A stretch of 64,000 bases of DNA from Atopobium sp. ICM42b (GTDB lineage: Bacteria; Actinomycetota; Coriobacteriia; Coriobacteriales; Atopobiaceae): positions 62,001 through 126,000 of the forward strand of contig JDFH01000014.1 in NCBI GenBank assembly GCA_000564995.1, read 5' to 3'. Shown one piece after another: positions 57,459-64,000 of this stretch (position 1 is its first letter; each line of letters begins with the position of its first letter). Under the pieces are notes generated by a model. It did no database searches, had not been told where the DNA came from, and worked only from the letters and a program-made list of their open reading frames with translations. The position numbers and the translations under genes were made by a program.

Positions 57459-58207
57459 TGGCCGCTGAAACTACAAACATCCAGGCAGTTGGCGCTGGAA
57501 AAACCCTGCTATCCGTCAAGGATCTTAATGTTTCTTACGGTGCAATCCACGCAGTTCAGGGCATTTCTTTTGACATCCACGAGGGTGAGATCGTTACCCT
57601 TATTGGCGCAAACGGCGCAGGTAAATCAACTACACTGAACACCATTGCTGGTCTAGTAAAGCCGGACTCTGGCAACATTACCCTTGACGAGAAAAACCTT
57701 GTAGGCCAGCGCGCTCACAAGATTGTTGAGGCTGGCCTGGCATTGTGCCCTGAGGGCCGCCGTGTGTTTTCTCGCATGAGTGTTGCTGAAAACCTTGAGA
57801 TGGGCGGCTATACGCAGCCCGATTCCCAGAACGCTAAGACCGTCAAGATGGTCTACGAGCATTTTCCACGTCTTCGCGAGCGTAAGAATCAGCTGGCAGG
57901 AACGCTGTCTGGTGGCGAGCAGCAGATGCTTGCTATGGGTCGTGCTCTGATGAGCAGGCCAAAGCTTTTGATGCTCGACGAGCCTTCCATGGGTCTGGCT
58001 CCTCTTCTGATTGAGGAAATCTTCCAGATTATTCGCCAGCTCGGCGATGCAGGAACCACCATTTTGCTTGTTGAGCAGAACGCTAATATGGCACTTAAGG
58101 TTGCTGACCGTGCATACGTCCTCGAGCTTGGTAAGGTTGCTAAGCATGGCACCGGCCAAGAGCTTCTCCACGACGATGACGTACGCAAGGCTTACCTCGG
58201 CGCATAA
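57458..58207 (+). CDS. livF: Branched-chain amino acid-type ABC importer ATPase LivF
   Basis: A 249-residue second ATPase of the importer. It shows Walker A GANGAGKSTT, LCPEGRRVFSRMSVAENLEMG (a LivF hallmark), signature LSGGEQQMLAMGRAL, Walker B LLMLDEPSMGLAP and VEQNANMALKVADRAYVLELG (switch His replaced by Gln-Asn, as usual in LivF). It ends the livKHMGF operon and is followed by a strong terminator and then repeat copy B. Confidence 0.96.
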   Translation: MAAETTNIQAVGAGKTLLSVKDLNVSYGAIHAVQGISFDIHEGEIVTLIGANGAGKSTTLNTIAGLVKPDSGNITLDEKNLVGQRAHKIVEAGLALCPEGRRVFSRMSVAENLEMGGYTQPDSQNAKTVKMVYEHFPRLRERKNQLAGTLSGGEQQMLAMGRALMSRPKLLMLDEPSMGLAPLLIEEIFQIIRQLGDAGTTILLVEQNANMALKVADRAYVLELGKVAKHGTGQELLHDDDVRKAYLGA

Positions 58208-58255
58208 CGGCGACTAATGGCAAATGTGCTTTGACGTCAACGCACCTTAAACGTT

Positions 58256-58292
58256 AACCCGGCTCCCACACAACGTAGGAGCCGGGTTTTGT
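58256..58292 (+). terminator. Terminator of the livKHMGF operon
   Basis: AACCCGGCTCC (58256-58266) pairs perfectly with GGAGCCGGGTT (58278-58288) and is followed by TTGTT. Confidence 0.92.
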
Positions 58293-58295
58293 TGT

Positions 58296-58575
58296 CATGT
58301 CTGAACAGTTTGCCTGAAAAGCGCACCATGTCTGAGCTATTTGCCTGTTTTTCTCGCCAAGTCTGAGCAAATTTACTCAGACATGATGTAGTTTTCAGGC
58401 TCGCAAAATTTGGCGCGGCGCAGCCTATCTTCACGCGCCTGATTTCTTCAAAGAATCTGTAACTTTTGCCTAAATACGTAAAAGAAACTGTGGATTTGCC
58501 TGATTTCATCAAAGAATCTGTGCCTCAAATACAGATTCTTTACACTTTTCAGGCGCACCTGGCGAGAAACCCGTG
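58296..58575 (+). repeat. Structured intergenic repeat, copy B (~280 bp)
   Basis: Second copy of the element at 40877-41175. The hairpin at 58358-58385 keeps GTCTGAG/CTCAGAC. The outer stem GCGCCTG (58435-58441) / CAGGCGC (58550-58556) is one pair longer than in copy A. The inner hairpin AAAGAATCTGT (58511-58521) / ACAGATTCTTT (58531-58541) is identical in stem but has a different 9-base loop. The copy ends in the same CCTGGCGAGAAACCCGTG (58558-58575). It separates the convergent livF and thrB genes. Stem conservation with loop divergence argues for selection on structure, or recent shared origin. Confidence 0.85.
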
Positions 58576-58627
58576 TTGTCGCAGGCGTACTTGTTAGTAC
58601 ACGCATTGACCGAGCGCAGTTGTCACG

Positions 58628-59557
58628 TTAAATCTCGTCGAAAGTGTTGTGGTGTTGCTGGCCGTCGTCCAAGGTAAGGACGGTACCCAGAAGTGCTGGC
58701 TCAAGAATCTGAATCCAGAGATCGCCTCTGACCTGCTTGGCATTCTCGGCAACAGCGCGAGCTGTAACAGGGGAGTCGCAGATGGCAACCATGGTGGAAC
58801 CTGAGCCCGAGATAACAAAGGCGCAAGCACGAGCAAGCTTAGCTACCTGTTTGAGCTCTTCGTAATCAGGAATGAGCTCCTTGCGGTAGGGCTCATGGAG
58901 TTTGTCGTTGCAGGCAGCTGCCAAAAGACCTCCATTGCCTGTTTCAAGTGCATGGGTAACAGCAACGGTACGACCCATTTGATAAACAGCGGTCTGAAGA
59001 GAAATATTCTGCGGAACCACCTTGCGGGCATCCTCGGTGTTGACAGTGTACGGCGGTGCAATTGCAACAAAAGAGAGACCGCGCGCTACCAGCCTTCGAG
59101 TACAAACGGTATGCCCACCCTCAACAAATGACGAGGTCAGGCCACCGTAAATTGCAGGAGCAACGTTATCGGGATGGCCCTCAAAATGACAGGCAAAGTC
59201 GAGCGCACGCTCAGGATCCCAGCCACCATGAGACTCGGTCATCGCGGCTGCAATACCAGCAATTACGCAGGTAGAACTTGAGCCAAGTCCACCAGAAAGC
59301 GGAATAGGCGAATCGATAGTGATGTGCTTAGGAGTGGGCTCTTCGCCCAGCTTTTCGCAGGCTCGAACATAAGACGTCCAGACAAGGTTGTCATCGTTTC
59401 TGAACTGCTCGGGGCAGCCGTCAATGATGAGTGTAGGAGATTCCCTAAACGTAATTTTTGCGCGCAGGTTAAACGCAAGACCCAGCGTATCGTAGCCGAC
59501 GCCAATGTTTGCAGAGGTAGCAGGTACAGATACGGTCAAGATGGTGTTGTCGAGCAT
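58628..59557 (-). CDS. thrB: Homoserine kinase
   Basis: A 309-residue GHMP-family kinase phosphorylating homoserine. It shows the N-terminal VPATSANIGVGYDTLGLAF, the ATP loop PLSGGLGSSSTCVIAGIAAA (about 90-109) and the C-terminal AFVISGSGSTMVAI motif 3. It lies directly downstream of thrC on the minus strand with a 22-base gap, forming a thrC-thrB unit divergent from hom-lysC-asd. Together these genes give the full aspartate-to-threonine route. Length is normal. Confidence 0.96.
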   Translation of the reverse strand: MLDNTILTVSVPATSANIGVGYDTLGLAFNLRAKITFRESPTLIIDGCPEQFRNDDNLVWTSYVRACEKLGEEPTPKHITIDSPIPLSGGLGSSSTCVIAGIAAAMTESHGGWDPERALDFACHFEGHPDNVAPAIYGGLTSSFVEGGHTVCTRRLVARGLSFVAIAPPYTVNTEDARKVVPQNISLQTAVYQMGRTVAVTHALETGNGGLLAAACNDKLHEPYRKELIPDYEELKQVAKLARACAFVISGSGSTMVAICDSPVTARAVAENAKQVRGDLWIQILEPALLGTVLTLDDGQQHHNTFDEI

Positions 59558-59579
59558 GTAGAACCTGCTTTCTCAGAGT

Positions 59580-61124
59580 CTAACAAGCAAAAATACGCCC
59601 GCATGCTTCGGAAACGTACGAAGCAAGCTGTTCCTTCTCGCGAACGTCAGTATGAATGATAACGTTATCATTCAGCGATGAAAGCTGGATTGGCGGATTA
59701 GTGCCCGTGATTTCGGCGAGCGTATGCATGCACGCAAAGTCATCTAGGCCAGCGGTCGAGTGTTCCAGCGCGGCAAGCACGTCGGACGAAAACTTATACG
59801 GGCTAGCAGTGGACAGACAAACGCGCACGTTACCCGCCTGGCGAGAAACCCTGTCAAGCACGTGCTTTGCGACGGCTGTGTGAGGGTCAATCAGTACACG
59901 ACAATTCTCCCAGGTAGAACGGATAGTCTCACGCGTCTGAGCGTCGGTTGCAAAGCCGGCATCAAAGGTTTCGCGGATGGTGTCCATCACCTGAGCAGGA
60001 ACCGTGTAGATACCCTTGGTTACCAGCTGGTTCATCAGATAACTGACAAGCTCGGTGTCTTTGCCGGACGCAAGATAGAGGAGTCGTTCAAGGTTTGATG
60101 AAACCAGAATGTCCATCGATGGAGAGATAGTCTTTTCAAATGCACGCCTGCGATCGTAGATGCCCGTTTCCAAGAAATCAGTCAGCACCTTATTGCTGTT
60201 AGAAGCCACAATGAGGCGATCAACAGGAAGTCCCATCTCTTTTGCAAAGTAACCTGCGAGGACGTCGCCAAAGTTGCCGGTTGGCACGCAGAAAGTAACT
60301 TTTTGACCCTGGGTGATGGCGCCCTTGGCAACAAGCTGGGCATATGCGTCAAAGTAGTAGGTTACCTGTGGGGCCAAACGACCAATATTGATGGAGTTTG
60401 CGCTGGAAAGTACGGTGCCCTTACCGGCCAACTCATGCGCCAACTCCTTGTTGGCAAAGATTGCTTTAGCGGCGTTTTGAGCGTCGTCAAAGTTTCCCTT
60501 AACAGCGCAAACAGCTACGTTAGAGCCTTTTTGAGTTACCATCTGCAGGCGTTGAATATCAGAAACCTTGCCTTCTGGATAAAAGACGGTGATTCCCATA
60601 CCGGGAACATCCTTGAAGCCCTCAAGTGCAGCTTTACCCGTGTCGCCAGAAGTAGCGGTCACAATCATGATGCTCTTGCCGGCGGTGGCAACCGCGCCCG
60701 CAGCACCCTCAGCGTCGACAGCGCCAGCTACGTCCGCGTCCTCGCGAGCAACACTCATCAGGCGGGGAAGCATCTGAAGCGCAACGTCTTTGAAAGCCGA
60801 CGTTGGACCATGGAAGAGCTCAAGCAGCCAGTCTTCTCCGATAGCAGAAACAGGCGTGATAGCCTGGGTGTCCCACTGAGAGCCATACGCGCCCTCAATA
60901 CAGCGAGTCAGCTCTTCAGCAGAGTAGTCGTCCAGCAGAGCAGAAAGCACGTCAAAAGCAGTAGCCTTAAAGCCCTGAGCACAAACCTTTGCAAGATCGA
61001 GGGGTTTCTCGCCAATTGAATCTTGGATATAAAGGCCGCCGTCGGGAGCAATTCCCTGCAAAATGGCCTGTTTGGCCAAAACGGTATGGTCAGAGCTTCT
61101 TGTGCTGTGATATGCGACGGCCAT
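59580..61124 (-). CDS. thrC: Threonine synthase
   Basis: A 514-residue PLP enzyme converting O-phosphohomoserine to threonine. The Schiff-base Lys is in LFHGPTSAFKDVALQMLPRL (about 103-122). IVTATSGDTGKAALEGF and CVPTGNFGDVLAGYFAKEMGLP bind the phosphate and cofactor. An inserted Ala/Gly-rich loop (DVAGAVDAEGAAGAVATAGK) before ITVTATSGD is longer than usual. Length and N-terminal YHSTRSSDHTV suit the long, yeast/E. coli-like class. It is transcribed divergently from hom across a ~310-base region with possible leader structures. Confidence 0.96.
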   Translation of the reverse strand: MAVAYHSTRSSDHTVLAKQAILQGIAPDGGLYIQDSIGEKPLDLAKVCAQGFKATAFDVLSALLDDYSAEELTRCIEGAYGSQWDTQAITPVSAIGEDWLLELFHGPTSAFKDVALQMLPRLMSVAREDADVAGAVDAEGAAGAVATAGKSIMIVTATSGDTGKAALEGFKDVPGMGITVFYPEGKVSDIQRLQMVTQKGSNVAVCAVKGNFDDAQNAAKAIFANKELAHELAGKGTVLSSANSINIGRLAPQVTYYFDAYAQLVAKGAITQGQKVTFCVPTGNFGDVLAGYFAKEMGLPVDRLIVASNSNKVLTDFLETGIYDRRRAFEKTISPSMDILVSSNLERLLYLASGKDTELVSYLMNQLVTKGIYTVPAQVMDTIRETFDAGFATDAQTRETIRSTWENCRVLIDPHTAVAKHVLDRVSRQAGNVRVCLSTASPYKFSSDVLAALEHSTAGLDDFACMHTLAEITGTNPPIQLSSLNDNVIIHTDVREKEQLASYVSEACGRIFAC

Positions 61125-61436
61125 GAAACCACCAATCTTTAGAACGTGTCGCGTGTTGTGCGCCTCGCGTGTTGTGCGCGTGCAAATTGCGCGTCTCGCG
61201 TGTTGCGTTTCTATTATTTTAACAGTGAGAAGTAAATGTCGCTTGTAACATAGAATTGTTCATAGCATTATGAAGACGAGAAAAACTGTCAATTAGATTC
61301 TGTCTAGGTTTTTGGTAGTTTTTGTCTATGAGATTGTTATCAGTGCAGTCACCTTTGCGTGCGGTTGTCCTTGCTCTGCAATTAGCCTTGCAGGCAGTCG
61401 GTTTTCTCGCAAAATGACTGCTAGATTTGGAGTTAT
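61125..61436. other. Divergent control region between thrC and hom
   Basis: About 310 bases. On the thrC side, TCGCGTGTTGTGCGC is repeated at 61149-61163 and 61165-61179, with a shorter copy near 61196. On the hom side, a hairpin GCAGTC (61394-61399) / GACTGC (61416-61421) with an inner TTTT/AAAA pairing lies ~10 bases before the hom ribosome site (TTTGGAG). A 29-codon frame (ATG 61328 to TGA 61417) ends inside that hairpin but is rich in Leu/Val/Ala, not Thr or Ile. No T-box or known riboswitch is recognised. Confidence 0.5.
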
Positions 61437-62576
61437 ATGCAAAACGTTGCCCTACTTGGATTTGGAACGGTTGGTGCTTCAGTTGCGCGCATTCTTGATG
61501 AGCGCGTTTCTGACGTTAACCTGACGTCCATCTTGGTTAGAGCTGGTAAAGAGCACGTTGACCCTCGGGCAACATCTGATTTTGATGCGCTCTTGTCTGA
61601 CCCTGCACTCGATACCGTTGTTGAGTGCATGGGTGGCCTCACGCCAGCCTATGAGTACATCAAAGCTGCGCTGACTGCTAAGAAAAATGTAGTCACCTCA
61701 AATAAAGCCGTGGTATCTGCTCATTTTGAGGAGTTTATGACACTTGCCGCTGAAGCGGGCGTCAACTTTAATATCGAAGCATGCGTGTGCGGTGGCATTC
61801 CTTGGATAGCAGGAATTCAGAAAGTTCGTCGTATTGACGAGATTTCTGCGTTCTGGGGAATCATGAACGGCACCACCAACTACATTGTCTATTCCATGCT
61901 CAAAGACGGAACGGACTTTGCTGAGGTTCTGAGCAAGGCTCAGGAGCTGGGTTACGCCGAGCGAGACCCGTCAAGCGATATCGACGGCATTGATGTTCGC
62001 TCTAAGACTATGATTTCTGCATCTATTGCCTTCGACGTAATCTGCACAGACCAGATTCCTATGTCTGGTATCAGAAACTTAACTAAGCGCGATCTTGCCA
62101 TGTTTGGCAGTCACGATATGACAATCAAGCTCTTTGGTCGTGGTGTTTCTGACGGTTCATCGTATGCGGTAGCTGTTGAGCCAGTTGCGGTTTCGCTCTC
62201 AACCATAGAGGCCAACGTTCCAACTAACTTTAACGTTGCAACTGCCGTGGGAAATACCATTGGCGAGCTCAAGTTTTATGGTCAAGGTGCCGGTGGCGAC
62301 CCAACGGCAAACGCCGTCGTGCAGGATATTATTGACTGTGCCGCGGCTCCTGCTGGGGGTCAGCAGACCTTCTCGGCAGGTCTTTCGTATAATCCTGAGC
62401 TGCTTGTTTCTGATTACGTATTTAGGACGCAAGCGGATGTTCCGGGTGGCTCGTTCTGGGAGCCGGGTGCTCAGTTGGTTAAAAATCTAAGTGCCGAGAA
62501 GGCCCGTAATCTTCTTACCAGCGCACTTTCGCAAGATCCTACAACCTTTATGGCTGCACTTGAAAAGAGGAATTAG
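61437..62576 (+). CDS. hom: Homoserine dehydrogenase (without ACT domain)
   Basis: A 379-residue NAD(P)-dependent enzyme reducing aspartate semialdehyde to homoserine. The N-terminal dinucleotide site is VALLGFGTVGASVARIL. VTSNKAVVS, the catalytic/substrate signature GIMNGTTNYIVYSML and AQELGYAERDPSSDIDGIDVRSK are intact. At 379 residues it ends after the catalytic domain, so the C-terminal ACT domain found in many Gram-positive Hom proteins is missing. Direct threonine feedback may therefore be weaker or absent. TTTGGAG lies upstream of the ATG. lysC starts 2 bases after its stop. Confidence 0.95.
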   Translation: MQNVALLGFGTVGASVARILDERVSDVNLTSILVRAGKEHVDPRATSDFDALLSDPALDTVVECMGGLTPAYEYIKAALTAKKNVVTSNKAVVSAHFEEFMTLAAEAGVNFNIEACVCGGIPWIAGIQKVRRIDEISAFWGIMNGTTNYIVYSMLKDGTDFAEVLSKAQELGYAERDPSSDIDGIDVRSKTMISASIAFDVICTDQIPMSGIRNLTKRDLAMFGSHDMTIKLFGRGVSDGSSYAVAVEPVAVSLSTIEANVPTNFNVATAVGNTIGELKFYGQGAGGDPTANAVVQDIIDCAAAPAGGQQTFSAGLSYNPELLVSDYVFRTQADVPGGSFWEPGAQLVKNLSAEKARNLLTSALSQDPTTFMAALEKRN

Positions 62577-62578
62577 AA

Positions 62579-63907
62579 ATGATCAAAATTGCAAAATTTG
62601 GCGGCTCAAGTGTTGCTTCTGCAGAGCAGTTCAAAAAAGTTAAAGCTATTGTTGAAGCTGACCCTGATAGACGCTTTATTGTTTCGTCTGCAGCAGGAAA
62701 GCGCCACTCAACCGATAACAAGATTACGGATCTTTTGCTGCTGGTAAATGCCCACATTGAGTATCACGTTGATTGCACCTCTTTGCTTGCAGACATCGAG
62801 GCTCGCTTTGTGGAGATTGCTGATGAACTGGGAGTTGCATGGCCTGTCGCCGAGGAGTTTGAGAAGTTTGCTTCAAACATTAAGTCCTTCTCGCCAGAGT
62901 ATGTAGTAAGTAGGGGTGAATGGTTCACCTGCCAGATCCTTGCTGAGTACCTTGGCCTGCCATTCGTTGATGCGGCAGACGTTATGCTGTTCCATCATGA
63001 TGGCACCATTGATATGGAGCGCACTGCTTCTAGACTCAAAGAAGTTGTTGCTCGCAGCGGCTCGTTTGTGCTGCCTGGCTTCTACGGTGCTACCGTTGAC
63101 GGTGCAATTAAGTTGTTCCAGCGCGGTGGTGGCGATATTACCGGCGCAATTGTCGCTCGCTGCCTAGACGCTGACTTGTACGAGAACTGGACTGACGTTT
63201 CTGGCTTCCTTTCTGCTGATCCTCGCATTGTTCAGAATCCACGCGCTATTGGTCGTATTACCTTTGACGAGATGCGCGAGCTTTCTTACATGGGCGCTTC
63301 CGTTCTTCAGGAAGAGGCAATTTTCCCTGTTCGCGAGGCAAATATTCCAATCCAGATTAAGAACACTAACCGTCCAGAAGATGCAGGTACCGTCATTCGA
63401 GAGACCGCTGATGGCGATACAAACGAGCACTTGATCACTGGTATTGCAGGCAAAAAAGACTTCCTGGCCATTCACGTTAAGAAGGCTCACATGTCCAACG
63501 AGGTTGGCGTTATTAGCCGTGCACTTAATATTGTTGAGCGCTACGGCGTCTCTGTCGAGCACATCCCAACAGGTGTTGATTCGTTTGGTATCGTGGTAAA
63601 TGCCTCCGATGTAAAGGATACGGTCTATTCCATCATCAGCGATATTCGTCGCGAGATTGAGCCTGATGACATTACGATGGTAGACCGCTTAGCTCTTGTT
63701 TCTGTTGTTGGTCGTAATATGTCTAGGCGTTCCGGCACCTCTGGTAAGATCTTTGGCGCGTTGGGCAATGCGGGCGTCAACATTCGCATGATTACGCAGA
63801 GCTCAGAAGAGATTAGTATTATTGTGGGCGTCGATAATGCCGACTTTGATCGCACAATTGGCGTCATTTATAACGGATTTGTTCGTGACGAAATGGTTTC
63901 GAGGTAA
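62579..63907 (+). CDS. lysC: Aspartate kinase
   Basis: A 442-residue aspartokinase, first step of the aspartate family. It shows KFGGSSVASAEQFKKV, SSAAGKRHSTDNKITDLLL (a variant of the S-A-x-G-x-T-D region), RGEWFTCQILAEYLG, LPGFYGAT, RGGGDITGAIVARCLDADLYENWTDVSGFLSADPRIV and ELSYMGASVLQEEAIFP. Two C-terminal ACT domains follow (FLAIHVKKAHMSNEVGVISRALNIVERYGVSVEHI and ALVSVVGRNMSRRSGTSGKIFGALGNAGVNIRMI), so feedback control is expected. It sits between hom and asd in one operon, apart from the riboswitch-controlled dap genes it feeds. Confidence 0.96.
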   Translation: MIKIAKFGGSSVASAEQFKKVKAIVEADPDRRFIVSSAAGKRHSTDNKITDLLLLVNAHIEYHVDCTSLLADIEARFVEIADELGVAWPVAEEFEKFASNIKSFSPEYVVSRGEWFTCQILAEYLGLPFVDAADVMLFHHDGTIDMERTASRLKEVVARSGSFVLPGFYGATVDGAIKLFQRGGGDITGAIVARCLDADLYENWTDVSGFLSADPRIVQNPRAIGRITFDEMRELSYMGASVLQEEAIFPVREANIPIQIKNTNRPEDAGTVIRETADGDTNEHLITGIAGKKDFLAIHVKKAHMSNEVGVISRALNIVERYGVSVEHIPTGVDSFGIVVNASDVKDTVYSIISDIRREIEPDDITMVDRLALVSVVGRNMSRRSGTSGKIFGALGNAGVNIRMITQSSEEISIIVGVDNADFDRTIGVIYNGFVRDEMVSR

Positions 63908-63909
63908 CT

Positions 63910-64000
63910 ATGGCTTTTGATCCAAACGGTAAGGTCGTTGCAATTCTTGGTGCTACCGGCGTTGTTGGTGCCCAGATGATGCAGTGCCTTGAAGAGTGTA
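63910..64000 (+). CDS. asd: Aspartate-semialdehyde dehydrogenase, N-terminal part (partial)
   Basis: Only 30 codons are inside the window. They read MAFDPNGKVVAILGATGVVGAQMMQCLEEC, with the NADP-binding GATGVVG typical of Asd (ArgC is a more distant alternative). Position 2 bases after lysC supports Asd, the next enzyme of the pathway. Confidence 0.85.
   Translation, partial: MAFDPNGKVVAILGATGVVGAQMMQCLEEC

Noticed and set aside
61125..61436. T-box leader for the threonine genes
   Set aside because: No AGGGTGG-like T-box core and no specifier hairpin is seen on either strand.
900..62895. Reading the GGCGAGAA motif as a FtsK-orienting or Chi-like polar sequence
   Set aside because: Orientations are nearly balanced on the two strands across the window, whereas such signals are strongly skewed.

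Overview
The window is chromosomal DNA from a low-to-medium GC Gram-positive-type actinobacterium. The best guess is class Coriobacteriia, family Atopobiaceae (Atopobium/Lancefieldella-like). This rests on the division cluster (ftsZ with sepF, yggT and divIVA, and no ftsA), the RecJ-helicase fusion, the DUF6541 membrane protein, the single-chain ACT-containing serine dehydratase and the long low-complexity Rho N-terminus. No marker gene such as 16S rRNA is present, so the genus is an inference. Genes are densely packed and essentially all are housekeeping or metabolic. I see no phage, insertion sequence, plasmid or CRISPR material.

Layout. 1-6.2 kb: cell wall and division genes (murB end, ftsQ, ftsZ, pgeF, yggS, sepF, yggT, divIVA). 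6.2-8.6 kb: a DUF4130 protein and its radical SAM partner, on the minus strand. 8.7-12.5 kb: CCA-adding enzyme, a TetR regulator, metK. 12.5-19.5 kb: minus-strand DUF6541 membrane protein, tRNA-Glu/tRNA-Gln, serine dehydratase, gltX, a DEDD exonuclease. 19.6-27.3 kb: M18 peptidase, spermidine-synthase-like protein, MFS carrier, DUF438/hemerythrin/PAS protein, EEP-family phosphatase/nuclease, class I aminotransferase. 27.3-31.2 kb: a lysine riboswitch heading lysA-dapA-dapB-dapH (lysine and meso-DAP synthesis by the acetylase route). 31.2-39.1 kb: tgt, then an overlapping recJ-helicase / rel / metallo-beta-lactamase operon. 39.2-40.7 kb: tRNA-Leu and the infC-rpmI-rplT operon with an attenuator-like leader. 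41.2-43.0 kb: WecA/TagO-type transferase, a 6S-like RNA, tRNA-Ala. 43-51.4 kb: PflX-like radical SAM enzyme, a coiled-coil tail-anchored protein, pncB, argS, a double MarR regulator, rho. 51.7-58.2 kb: an unknown envelope protein and a complete branched-chain amino-acid-type ABC importer (livKHMGF). 58.6-64 kb: thrB and thrC on the minus strand, divergent from hom, lysC and asd. The aspartate-family pathway is therefore spread over two neighbouring clusters.

The most unusual features are not genes. (1) The octamer GGCGAGAA/TTCTCGCC occurs about 36 times on both strands, where about two would be expected, and a 12-base form GGCGAGAAACCC occurs eight times. It has no strand polarity and is enriched between genes, much as DNA-uptake sequences are. 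(2) A ~290-bp structured repeat is present twice, each time between convergent genes. Its hairpin stems are conserved, its loops vary, and each copy ends in the long form of the same motif. Other items of note are a His/Cys-rich metal-binding extension on a metallo-beta-lactamase, three AT-hook-like motifs in Rho, a tRNA promoter whose -10 box lies in the loop of the preceding terminator, and a palindrome around the DUF438 promoter.
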